Positions 48,630-56,816 of a stretch of 64,000 nucleotides of DNA are shown piece after piece. Under the pieces are notes generated by a model. That model was not told where the DNA came from. It made no database searches and saw only the letters and a program-made list of their open reading frames with translations. Made by a program: the position numbers and the translations under genes. Source of the stretch: Pseudomonas sp. URIL14HWK12:I12 (GTDB lineage Bacteria; Pseudomonadota; Gammaproteobacteria; Pseudomonadales; Pseudomonadaceae). The stretch is from positions 434,001-498,000 of the forward strand of contig NZ_QEQL01000002.1 in assembly GCF_003097135.1 (NCBI RefSeq). The letters run 5' to 3'. Position 1 is the stretch's first letter; every line of letters begins with the position of its first letter.

Positions 48630-51600
48630 CTACGCTGCATTCATTTTGCGTTTCCGCTGGGCGGTGATCGCCGTCACCTTGCTGCTCACCGCTGTGCTCG
48701 GCGTGTTCGGGGCAGGGCTCAAGATCGTCATCGACCCTGCTACCTTGGCACCTCAGGGTCATCCGTTGATCCAGTCGACCAACCAGGTCGAGAAGGTCTT
48801 CGGGTCCAAGTACCTGATGATCATCGGCATCACCCCCAAACAGGGTGATATCTACCAGCCTGAGGTGCTGCGCACCGTGCGTGACCTCACTGCGCGGCTG
48901 GACACCACCCCCGGGGTGGTGCGCTCCACGCTGCTGAGCCTGGGTAGCCACCAAGCCAAGGGCATTCGTGGCACCGATGAAGGTTTCGAGGCCCGCCCGC
49001 TCCTGGGCGATGGCGCACTGCCCGATGCCGCGACCCTGCGCGTGGCGCTGGCGGGCAACCCAGTCTACGAGCAGACGGTGGTCTCGGCCGACCGGCGCAG
49101 CGCGGCGATCCTGGTGGAGCTCAAGGAGCGCTCCGACGGTTTCACCGCGATGATGGCGCCGATCCATGAGGTGGTCGATGGCTTCAAAAGCGATGACCTG
49201 AACATCACCCTGGGCGGCAACCCTGTGTACCTGGAGCAGACCGAGCAATACGCCCAGCGCATCAACATCCTGTTCCCCATTGCCATCCTGGTGATCGGCC
49301 TTCTGCATTTCGAAGCCTTCCGTACCGTCCAGGGCCTGGTCCTGCCGCTGGTGACCGCGCTGATGGCGGTGGCTTGGGGCACCGGCTTCATGGGCGTGCT
49401 CGGCCAGCCGATGGACATCTTCAACTCGCCCACGCCCATCCTGATTCTGGCGGTGGCCGCGGGGCACGCGGTGCAGTTGCTCAAGCGTTATTACGAGGAC
49501 TATGCGCGCCTGCGCAACGAAGGTGGATTGGCCCCCCGCGAGGCCAACCGTGAAGCGGTGATCGCATCGTTGGCAGGCGTCGGTCCGGTCATGCTGATCG
49601 CCGGCAGCATCGCCGCCATCGGCTTTTTTTCGCTGCTGGTGTTCGACATTGCCACCATTCGTTCCTTCGGTGTGTTCACCGGTGTCGGAATCCTCAGCGC
49701 AATGCTGCTGGAAATGACGTTCATTCCGGCGGTGCGTTCGCTGCTCAAGCCCCCCAGCCAAAAAGCCCTGAACAAAGGCGACAAGGTGCGTGTGTGGGAC
49801 CGCCTGGCGCGAGGGGCAGCCGAGTGGGTAGTCTGTGCGCCTCGGCGCGCGGGGGTGTTCGCAGCGTTCGCGCTGATGACCGCGTTGTTGGTGTGGGGCA
49901 TGCAGGGCGTGGTAATCGACAACGCCACCAAGAAGTTCTTCGCTGCCAACCTGCCGATCCAGCAGGACGATGCCCAGCTCAATGCCCAGTTCGGTGGCAC
50001 CAACAGCCTCTACGTGATGATCGAAGGCCCCGCTGCCGACGCCATCAAACGCCCGGATGTGCTGGCCGCCATCGCGGGCCTTGAACATTACGCCCAGGCT
50101 CAGCCGCACGTAGGCAAAGCCGTGTCGATCGTCGACTACCTCACGCGCATGAACAAGGCCATGCACGGTGACGATGAAAGCTTCGACACCCTGCCGGCCA
50201 GCCAGGCGCTGATTTCCCAGTACCTGTTGCTGTATTCGATGTCCGGGGAGCCGGGCGACTTCGATTCGTGGGTCGACTACAACTACCAGCGCGCCAAGAT
50301 CACCCTGCTGCTCAAGACCGGCGACAATGCGGTGGTCAAGGGGTTGTTGGCGAACCTTCAGGCGCAGGCGGCCAAGACCTTCCCAGCCGACGTGAAAGTC
50401 AGCTTTGGAGGGGATGTAGCGCAAACTGTGGCGCTCACCGAAACGCTGGTGCAGGGCAAGCTGCGAAACATCCTGCAGGTGGCCCTGGCCATTTTCGTCA
50501 TCTCGGCGCTGGTGTTCCGTTCGCCGTTCGCCGGGCTGATCGTGCTTACCCCTTTGGCACTTGCCGTGGTGGCCGTGTTCGGCACCATGGGCTGGCTGCA
50601 CATCCCCCTGAACATTCCTAACTCGTTGATCAGTGCCATGGCCGTGGGCATTGGCGCCGACTACGCGATCTACATCCTCTACCGGCTGCGCGAGCAGGTA
50701 CGGGCGGGGCAGGGGGCGGAACAGGCAGTGCGCACCACGCTGGCCACCGCCGGCAAAGCGTGCTTGTTCGTCGCCACGGCGGTGGCCGGCGGCTACGGCG
50801 TGCTGGCACTGTCGGTGGGCTACAACGTTCACCTGTGGCTGTCGATGTTCATTGTGATTGCCATGCTGGTGAGCGTGATCGGCTCGCTGACCCTGGTGCC
50901 GGCGCTGGCATTGGTGTTTCGCCCTCGCTTCATTTTCGGCGCCGCCGAGCCTCGGCTGGCTGCGCAGCTCAACGGCTTGCTTGCGCTGGGCGCGGTACTG
51001 GGCCTGGCGCTGGCCGCGGCCCCTGACGCTGCCTACGCCGAGCAGCCTGATGCGGCGGCAATCATGCGTGACAGCTACGCCGTGACCAAGGTGCGCGATT
51101 CATCCACCCAGGCCACCTTCACCCTGATCAATGCCGCCGGCGAGCAGCGCGTGCGCCAGACCGAGGGCGTAACCCGCCTGCAGGCCGGCAGCGATGATAA
51201 CAGCCGCTACGTCAAGTTCCTTTCGCCGCAGGACATCAAGGGCACCGCTACCTTGCTGGTGGAGCATTCGGCCGGCGACGACGACATGTGGATCTACCTG
51301 CCGGCACTGAGCAAGGTGCGCAGGCTGTCAGCAGCCAACAAGCGCGACAGCTTCGTGGGCACCGACTTCAGCTATGGCGACATCGTTGGCCACAACCCTG
51401 GCAAATGGCGGCATACGCTGCTGGGGGACGTGACCGCGCCGGGCGGCGAGCCGGCCTGGAAGATCGAATCCGTTCCGGCCGATGGCAGCGTCGGCAAGGA
51501 CAGCGGCTACTCGAAGATGGTCAGCCTGATCGCCAAGGCCAACCGAGTGCCGTTGCAAGTCGAGTTCTATGACTTGGCTGGCCAACCGCTCAAGCGGGTC

Positions 51601-51768
51601 GACAACAGCCAATGGCAGCAGGTGGGTAGCCAGGGCAAGTGGCAGGCCATGCAGTCGCAGGCCGAGAACCTCCAGAGCGGCCACAGAACAGTGATCGCCC
51701 TCAGCGGTTATGTGGCCGAGCAGGGTGTTTCGGACCGCTACTTCAAAGCCCAGAGCCTGGACCGGTGA
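48622..51768 (+). CDS. RND/MMPL-family exporter fused to a LolA-like lipoprotein-carrier domain
   Basis: A 1048-residue fusion. Residues 1-775 are an RND (MMPL/HpnN-like) inner-membrane transporter: two halves, each a TM plus a periplasmic loop plus a five-TM bundle; the conserved core segments are VIGLLHFEAFRTVQGLVLPLV and GIGADYAIYILYRLRE. After the usual last helix comes another hydrophobic stretch (about 786-802, ending in AAPDAAYA) that looks like an old signal peptide, then a 235-residue domain (about 815-1048) of the LolA/LolB-like outer-membrane lipoprotein-sorting type (WIYLPALSKVRRLSAANKRDSFVGTDFSYGD, GYSKMVSLIAKANRVPLQVEFYD). There is no start or stop codon at the junction. AGGAGG supports the start. 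Confidence 0.92.
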   Translation: MRNYAAFILRFRWAVIAVTLLLTAVLGVFGAGLKIVIDPATLAPQGHPLIQSTNQVEKVFGSKYLMIIGITPKQGDIYQPEVLRTVRDLTARLDTTPGVVRSTLLSLGSHQAKGIRGTDEGFEARPLLGDGALPDAATLRVALAGNPVYEQTVVSADRRSAAILVELKERSDGFTAMMAPIHEVVDGFKSDDLNITLGGNPVYLEQTEQYAQRINILFPIAILVIGLLHFEAFRTVQGLVLPLVTALMAVAWGTGFMGVLGQPMDIFNSPTPILILAVAAGHAVQLLKRYYEDYARLRNEGGLAPREANREAVIASLAGVGPVMLIAGSIAAIGFFSLLVFDIATIRSFGVFTGVGILSAMLLEMTFIPAVRSLLKPPSQKALNKGDKVRVWDRLARGAAEWVVCAPRRAGVFAAFALMTALLVWGMQGVVIDNATKKFFAANLPIQQDDAQLNAQFGGTNSLYVMIEGPAADAIKRPDVLAAIAGLEHYAQAQPHVGKAVSIVDYLTRMNKAMHGDDESFDTLPASQALISQYLLLYSMSGEPGDFDSWVDYNYQRAKITLLLKTGDNAVVKGLLANLQAQAAKTFPADVKVSFGGDVAQTVALTETLVQGKLRNILQVALAIFVISALVFRSPFAGLIVLTPLALAVVAVFGTMGWLHIPLNIPNSLISAMAVGIGADYAIYILYRLREQVRAGQGAEQAVRTTLATAGKACLFVATAVAGGYGVLALSVGYNVHLWLSMFIVIAMLVSVIGSLTLVPALALVFRPRFIFGAAEPRLAAQLNGLLALGAVLGLALAAAPDAAYAEQPDAAAIMRDSYAVTKVRDSSTQATFTLINAAGEQRVRQTEGVTRLQAGSDDNSRYVKFLSPQDIKGTATLLVEHSAGDDDMWIYLPALSKVRRLSAANKRDSFVGTDFSYGDIVGHNPGKWRHTLLGDVTAPGGEPAWKIESVPADGSVGKDSGYSKMVSLIAKANRVPLQVEFYDLAGQPLKRVDNSQWQQVGSQGKWQAMQSQAENLQSGHRTVIALSGYVAEQGVSDRYFKAQSLDR

Positions 51769-52985
51769 GCCGAACGTGGTGGCTGGGCTTGGCGTTGCTG
51801 CCAGGCCTGGCAGGGGCAGAGGTAGCGCTGGACCATTCGCTGTCGCTACGTGCCGGGGCCTGGAGCGGTGACCGCGCACTCACTGACCGCAGCGGCATCG
51901 CCACCGGCTCTGCCTGGGGGCGGGCCACGCTTCGCAGCGATGAGCTGGGTGAGCTGGTGTTCGACGGCTGGGCCATGGCGCAGTCGGCCAGCCAGGAGCG
52001 TGGCGGGTTGGTTCGCGAAGCGTTCTGGCGTTACGACGTTGCCGACTATAGCCTCAAGGTGGGCCGGCAGATCGTGGTCTGGGGCCGTGCCGACGCCGTG
52101 AACCCGACCGATAACCTCAGCCCGCGCAACTATCGCCTGCTCACCCCGGTCGATGGCGAGCAGCGCTGGGGCAATGACGGCATCAGCCTGAGCCATGACA
52201 GCGGCTGGGGCACGCTGCAGGGGTCGTGGTACCCCCACGCGAAGCAGTCGCAGATTCCCTTGTTGAGCCTGCCGGGTGTGACCTACCGGCAGGAGGATTC
52301 CCAGCGCGATCAATGGGCACTCAAATGGGACATGACCGGCGACAGTGCCGACGGCTCGGTGTCTTGGTTCGACGGCACCGACCCGCTTCCTGTGCTGGTG
52401 CCTGGAGGGATCGGCCCCAGTGGCGCGTTGGTCCGCGTCAGGGCCCAGCATGTTCGCGTGCTTGGCGCTGATTTCAGCACCACCCAAGGCAGTACGGTGT
52501 GGCGGGCCGAGGTGGCCTATTCGCACTCCGGCAGCGACGGCGCCAGTGACTTCCTGCACAAGAAGCCGCAGTTCGCTGCAGTCGCAGGCGGCGAGTGGCA
52601 ACTGCCAGGCACTGCCACCCTAGGCGTGCAACTGACCTGGCTGCACGTGTTCGACTACGCCGATGCTCGCGACCTGGCGCCGGGCTTCGAGCGCGAAGTG
52701 GCGATGCGGCAACTGGCAACCAGCAACCAGACCCGCCGCGACCAGCTGGGTTTTACCTGGCGCCTGGCAGACCGCTGGCTCAACGACCAACTGAGCCTTG
52801 AGTTCAGCGGCGCAGCCAACCACAGCGACGGCAGCGGCATTGCAAGAGTGCAGGGCAGTTACCGAGTGAGCGACCCGGTCACGCTGAAGGCGGGGATGGA
52901 CTACTACTATGGGCCCCAGTACAGCTTTCTGGGTCAGCTGCGGGATAACCGGGTGCTCTATACCCAGGTTGAGTACGGGTTCTAG
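51765..52985 (+). CDS. Outer-membrane beta-barrel protein of the exporter system
   Basis: A 406-residue exported protein: signal peptide (MSRTWWLGLALLPGLAGA), then alternating amphipathic strands rich in Trp, Tyr and Gly, ending in a terminal aromatic (VEYGF), typical of a beta-barrel recognised by BamA. The segment LKVGRQIVVWGRADAVNPTDNLSPRNY resembles DUF1302-type barrels that accompany RND/LolA-like genes. The GTG at 51765 overlaps the exporter stop (GTGA). It is the likely outer-membrane receptor or pore for the cargo carried by the fused LolA-like domain. The assignment to a named family is tentative; the barrel character is well supported. Confidence 0.85.
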   Translation: MSRTWWLGLALLPGLAGAEVALDHSLSLRAGAWSGDRALTDRSGIATGSAWGRATLRSDELGELVFDGWAMAQSASQERGGLVREAFWRYDVADYSLKVGRQIVVWGRADAVNPTDNLSPRNYRLLTPVDGEQRWGNDGISLSHDSGWGTLQGSWYPHAKQSQIPLLSLPGVTYRQEDSQRDQWALKWDMTGDSADGSVSWFDGTDPLPVLVPGGIGPSGALVRVRAQHVRVLGADFSTTQGSTVWRAEVAYSHSGSDGASDFLHKKPQFAAVAGGEWQLPGTATLGVQLTWLHVFDYADARDLAPGFEREVAMRQLATSNQTRRDQLGFTWRLADRWLNDQLSLEFSGAANHSDGSGIARVQGSYRVSDPVTLKAGMDYYYGPQYSFLGQLRDNRVLYTQVEYGF

Positions 52986-53027
52986 CGTGGCGCGATGCAG
53001 GCGGGCTGATGGCCGCGACAGGTCAAT

Positions 53028-53095
53028 ACTTGGGGGCCGCAGTACAACTTCCGCGGCCCGCTAGATGACGACTGGGTGCTCGAAACACGGGGGGC
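53028..53095 (+). pseudogene. Degenerate remnant of the barrel gene's 3' end
   Basis: In the frame starting at 53028 the sequence reads TWGPQYNFRGPLDDDWVLETR, which matches the C-terminus of the barrel protein (YYGPQYSFLGQLRDNRVLYTQ, about 52906-52970) at the GPQY, F-x-G-x-L, D and VL positions. It has no start and no stop in a matching place. It looks like the decayed end of a second, related barrel gene, or an internal duplication that has drifted. It begins about 40 bases after the intact gene's stop codon. Confidence 0.55.
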
Positions 53096-53175
53096 GGTTT
53101 CAGGGTTGTGCACCGCCCCTCACCAAACGCTCTGCTGCTCAGGCCCTGCACCATGAAGCAGCCGAACGATCGTCG

Positions 53176-53406
53176 TCAGTCATTTTCCAGTTGGTTTTTG
53201 TAATCTTGGAGAAACTCATTCCACGAGATCTTGCCGTCGCCGTCGGTGTTGATCTTTCCAATTATCTGATCCACCGTTTCGTCACTCAGAAAGCGTTTCA
53301 ATGCATCCGAAAGCTCTCCAACGGTCAGGGTTCCATCTCGGTCTTTGTCCAGGGCGTGAAAGGCATTTTTAGCGAGTTGAAGTTGTTCTCCAGTCAGTTC
53401 AAGCAT
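53176..53406 (-). CDS. Small EF-hand (calmodulin-like) protein
   Basis: A 76-residue cytoplasmic protein made of two EF-hands: loop one DKDRDGTLTVGE and loop two NTDGDGKISWNE, both with the acidic residues at positions 1, 3, 5 and 12 that bind calcium. The start at 53406 follows GGGAG. A longer frame extends upstream without resembling the family. Bacterial two-EF-hand proteins of this length are known but their partners are mostly unknown. It is convergent with the exporter operon, on the opposite strand; a functional link is not shown. Confidence 0.85.
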   Translation of the reverse strand: MLELTGEQLQLAKNAFHALDKDRDGTLTVGELSDALKRFLSDETVDQIIGKINTDGDGKISWNEFLQDYKNQLEND

Positions 53407-53603
53407 GGGGAAGCTCCCTTGGGGTTGTTGGCTACGTGGAGCTTCATACTCAACCTCCGGCAGTAGGGCCACAACTGGCATTTCTACCGGTTTTTGCGGT
53501 TCCACTCTGCTCGGCACTCCCAATGGTGGGGTTAGCATACGCCAGCGGGCACCTGCTACCCTGCGATGCCTCACCTAGCGAACCTGCCCAGGGCTACATT
53601 CCC

Positions 53604-54068
53604 ATGCACGACATCGATGCCCATGACCTGAAGATCCTCACCCTGCTGCAAGCCAACGGCCGGTTGGGCAACCAGGAGTTGAGCGAGCTGGTGGGCCTGT
53701 CGGCCTCGCAATGCTCGCGCCGGCGCATGGCGCTCGAGCAGGCCGGCTTGATTCTCGGCTACCACGCGCGCCTGGCGCCCCAGGCCATGAATACCCAAGT
53801 GGTGGCGATGGTGGAGGTCAGCCTGGTCAACCATGCCCGGGGCACCAGCGAAGGCTTCGAGCGTTTCGTGCTGGAGGAGGCCGCGGTGATCGACGTGTAC
53901 AAGACCACAGGTGAAGCCGACTACAGCTTGAAGGTGGCGGTGGCCGGGTTGGCGGAACTCAATGGGTTGATGGGCCGGCTGACGGCCAATACGATGATCA
54001 GCCACCTGAAAACGGCCGTGGTGCTGGAGCGCTTCAAGGAAGCGGGCGTAGCGATAGGGAGTGCGTGA
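53604..54068 (+). CDS. Lrp/AsnC family transcriptional regulator
   Basis: A 154-residue regulator with an N-terminal winged helix-turn-helix (HDLKILTLLQANGRLGNQELSELVGLSASQCSRRRMALEQAGLI) and a C-terminal RAM ligand-binding domain (VVAMVEVSLVNHARGTSEGFERFV, YKTTGEADYSLKVAV). Members respond to amino acids as octamers. The start at 53604 gives the standard MHDIDAHDLKIL. It precedes the YitT-type membrane gene, with a 119-base AT-rich gap that is a natural binding region. Confidence 0.93.
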   Translation: MHDIDAHDLKILTLLQANGRLGNQELSELVGLSASQCSRRRMALEQAGLILGYHARLAPQAMNTQVVAMVEVSLVNHARGTSEGFERFVLEEAAVIDVYKTTGEADYSLKVAVAGLAELNGLMGRLTANTMISHLKTAVVLERFKEAGVAIGSA

Positions 54069-54187
54069 GTGATTGATTTGTGCGTGTTTGTGTATGAAAA
54101 ATAAATCCTTATGCGTTTTTTCAGTGTAAATGCATGATGTGTGCGGTGGCGTGGTAGAGTTGCCCCTCTGCCTTGAGCCTGCTGCCC

Positions 54188-54796
54188 ATGACCGCCGCCA
54201 CCCCCCCTTTTCCCCATTCCCGTATCGAAGACGGCCTTGCCCTGCTGGTGGGCACCTTGCTGGTTGCCTTTGGCCTGCTGCTGGTGCGCGAAGGCGGCCT
54301 GGTCACCGGCGGCACCGCGGGCATTGCGCTGTTCATTCACTACGCCTGGGGCTACGGCTTCGGGCTGGTGTTCTTTCTGATCAACCTGCCGTTCTATTAC
54401 CTGGCGGTGCGCCGCATGGGTTGGGGGTTCACCCTCAAGACCTTCGCCGCCATCGGCCTGGTATCGCTGATCAGCGACCACAGCAAGGGGCTGATCGCGT
54501 TAGCGAGCATCGAGCCGCTGTACGCCGCATTGATGGGCAACGTGATCCTGGGCGTGGGCTTTCTGGTGCTGTTTCGCCACCGCGCCAGCATGGGCGGGCT
54601 GAACATCCTCATGCTGTTCCTCCAGCAGCGCTTCGGCTGGCGCGCCGGTTGGCTGCAGTTAGGCTGCGACGTGCTGATCCTGTGCCTGTCGCTGAGCGTG
54701 GTGGCCTGGCCTGTCTGGCTGATGTCGATTGCCGGCGCAGGGGTGCTGAACTCGATCATCGGTATGAACCACCGGGCCGGGCGCTATCAGGCCTGA
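54188..54796 (+). CDS. YitT family membrane protein
   Basis: A 202-residue protein with five or six hydrophobic segments and the YitT/DUF161 signatures LLLVREGGLVTGGTAGIALFIHY near the N-terminus and FRHRASMGGLNILMLFLQQRFGW in the middle. The family is of unknown transport function; its position behind an AsnC-type regulator suggests export or uptake of an amino acid-like compound. The ATG at 54188 is chosen; a TTG five codons upstream is the alternative. Confidence 0.87.
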   Translation: MTAATPPFPHSRIEDGLALLVGTLLVAFGLLLVREGGLVTGGTAGIALFIHYAWGYGFGLVFFLINLPFYYLAVRRMGWGFTLKTFAAIGLVSLISDHSKGLIALASIEPLYAALMGNVILGVGFLVLFRHRASMGGLNILMLFLQQRFGWRAGWLQLGCDVLILCLSLSVVAWPVWLMSIAGAGVLNSIIGMNHRAGRYQA

Positions 54797-54837
54797 AGGG
54801 CGACATCGAAAGCGGGGCACCTTCTCTGTGCAAGGTG

Positions 54838-54852
54838 GCGCTAGATTGGTGC
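54838..54852 (+). promoter_or_regulatory. NtrC-type binding site
   Basis: GCGCTAGATTGGTGC matches the palindromic NtrC consensus (GCACYA-N3-TGGTGC) at all but one defined position (third base G for A). It lies about 80 bases upstream of the sigma-54 -12 element, within the usual range for an enhancer-binding protein. Confidence 0.75.
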
Positions 54853-54918
54853 AGCGCTCAGCCAAGAAGCTCAGGCCTCTTGCGCCTATCTCACTGAAAC
54901 CAAAGCATAAACTCGACT

Positions 54919-54934
54919 TGGCCCGGCCTTTGCT
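54919..54934 (+). promoter_or_regulatory. Sigma-54 promoter of the urea-utilisation operon
   Basis: TGGCCCGGCCTTTGCT fits the consensus TGGCACG-N4-TTGCW with correct spacing of GG and GC; only the fifth base differs. The predicted start site is near 54945, about 15 bases before the first start codon of the allophanate hydrolase. With the NtrC site upstream it indicates nitrogen-limitation control. Confidence 0.85.
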
Positions 54935-54960
54935 AAATCGAATTCACACTTGGATACAAG

Positions 54961-56787
54961 ATGGAATTCGAGATGGCAACCTACGATGCTCCCGCGCCAG
55001 GATGGACGCTCACCCACTGGGCCGAGGCTTACGCCCAAGGCCATATGGACCCCGGCGTATTACTGGACTGGGTGGCGGGTTATGCCCGCGATGACGCCGC
55101 CTGGATCACCGTGGCGGCCCCCGAGCAGATCCGCCAGCAATTGCTGCAGCTCGAGCAACAGCTGGCCGACCAGGGTGGCGATAGGGCCCGGCTGCCGCTG
55201 TACGGCGTGCCTTTCGCCATCAAAGACAACATCGATGCCGCTGGCTGGCCGACCAGCGCAGCCTGCCCGGCGTTTACCTATGAGGCCACGCAGGACGCCA
55301 CGGTCGTCAGCCGTCTCAAGGCCGCCGGTGCGATTCTGGTCGGCAAGACCAACCTGGACCAGTTCGCCACTGGCCTGGTCGGCACCCGTTCACCCTTCGG
55401 TGAAGTGCCCAATGCGTTCGATCCAGGCTATGTCAGCGGCGGCTCCAGCTCAGGCTCTGCTTCGGTGGTGGCGCGCGGGCTGGTGGCCTTTTCGCTGGGT
55501 ACCGACACCGCCGGCTCTGGGCGTGTGCCGGCGGGTTTCAACAACATCGTGGGGCTCAAACCCACCAAGGGCTGGCTGCCGACCACCGGTGTAGTGCCGG
55601 CCTGCCGCACCGTGGATTGCGTCTCAGTGTTCGCACTGACGGCCGAAGATGCCCATGCGGTGGTCGAAGTGCTGGCCGGTTTCGACCCGAGCGATGCGTA
55701 CTCGCGGGTGCACCCCAATACGGCGCCGGTGGCCATCGGCCGTGCCCCTCGCCTTGCAGTGCCGGCGGTGCTGGAGTTTTTTGGAGATACCCAGAACCAG
55801 GCCGCCTTCCAGGCCGCTACCGCGCACCTGTCGGCGCTGGGCGCCCACCTTGAGCCGATTGACTTCACCCCGTTCAAGGCCCTAGCTGAGCAGCTCTACC
55901 AGGGGCCGTGGGTGGCCGAGCGCACCGTCGCGGTCGAAGCGACGCTGCGCAGTAACCCCGAAGCCATCCACCCGGTGGTGCGCAGCATCGTCGAAAATGG
56001 CTTGGCTTACAGCGCCTGCGATGCCTACAAGGCCGAATACCTGCGGGCCGAGCTGAGCCGGCAGATCCAGGCAGCGCTGGAGGGCTTCGATGCCTTGCTG
56101 GTGCCCACCTCACCTACCTTGCGTACCCGCGCAGAGATGGGCGAGGAGCCGGTGCTGTTCAATGCTCAGTTCGGCTACTACACCAACTTCACCAATCTGG
56201 CCGACCTCTGCGCCTTGGCGCTGCCGGCAGGTTTTCGCGGCGATGGGCTGCCGGCCGGCATCACGCTGATCGCCCCCGCCTGGCACGACCGTGCCTTGGT
56301 GCAGCTGGGTAAGCGCTGGCAGGCCCACCTGGCTCTGCCGCTCGGTGCTACGGGGCAACCGGCCCCGGCGCCGCGGCCCGCCACCCAGGTGCCGGGGTGC
56401 GTGCGGGTGGCGGTAGTCGGCGCGCACCTGACCGGCATGCCGCTCAATCATCAGCTCAGCAGCCGAGGCGCGGTGTTGGTGGAGCAGACCACCACCTGTG
56501 CCGACTACCGCCTCTATGCCTTGCCCGGCACCGTACCGCCCAAGCCTGGGCTGGCCCGGGCCGAAGCGGGCGCGGCGATCATCGTCGAGCTGTGGGACAT
56601 CCCATTGGCGCGCTTCGGCGAGTTCGTCGCCGAAATCCCCAGCCCCTTGGGCATCGGCAACCTGACGCTGGCTGACGGGCGCAGCGTCAAGGGCTTCATC
56701 TGCGAACCCTGGGCCTTGGCCAAGGCCCAGGACATCACCGCCCATGGCGGCTGGCGTGCCTACATCGCCAGCCTCGCCAACGCCTGA
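54961..56787 (+). CDS. atzF: Allophanate hydrolase
   Basis: A 608-residue amidase-signature enzyme that hydrolyses allophanate to ammonia and carbon dioxide, the second step of the urea carboxylase route. The catalytic triad is Lys88 (FAIKDNID), cis-Ser162 (SGGSSSGSA) and Ser186 (DTAGSGRVP); spacing equals that of the AtzF enzymes. The C-terminal ~150 residues (from about 460) are the second domain of allophanate hydrolases (GLARAEAGAAIIVELWDIPL, GIGNLTLADGRSVKGFICEP). An ATG four codons downstream is an alternative start. It is the first gene after the sigma-54 promoter. Confidence 0.95.
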   Translation: MEFEMATYDAPAPGWTLTHWAEAYAQGHMDPGVLLDWVAGYARDDAAWITVAAPEQIRQQLLQLEQQLADQGGDRARLPLYGVPFAIKDNIDAAGWPTSAACPAFTYEATQDATVVSRLKAAGAILVGKTNLDQFATGLVGTRSPFGEVPNAFDPGYVSGGSSSGSASVVARGLVAFSLGTDTAGSGRVPAGFNNIVGLKPTKGWLPTTGVVPACRTVDCVSVFALTAEDAHAVVEVLAGFDPSDAYSRVHPNTAPVAIGRAPRLAVPAVLEFFGDTQNQAAFQAATAHLSALGAHLEPIDFTPFKALAEQLYQGPWVAERTVAVEATLRSNPEAIHPVVRSIVENGLAYSACDAYKAEYLRAELSRQIQAALEGFDALLVPTSPTLRTRAEMGEEPVLFNAQFGYYTNFTNLADLCALALPAGFRGDGLPAGITLIAPAWHDRALVQLGKRWQAHLALPLGATGQPAPAPRPATQVPGCVRVAVVGAHLTGMPLNHQLSSRGAVLVEQTTTCADYRLYALPGTVPPKPGLARAEAGAAIIVELWDIPLARFGEFVAEIPSPLGIGNLTLADGRSVKGFICEPWALAKAQDITAHGGWRAYIASLANA

Positions 56788-56816
56788 GCCGCCCCCCTGT
56801 TACGGAGCCAAGCCCC

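Noticed and set aside
48418..50832. 804-codon His/Gln-rich minus-strand frame opposite the RND exporter
   Set aside because: The composition (His, Gln, Arg-rich) is typical of antisense frames in high-GC genes and the plus strand is clearly coding.
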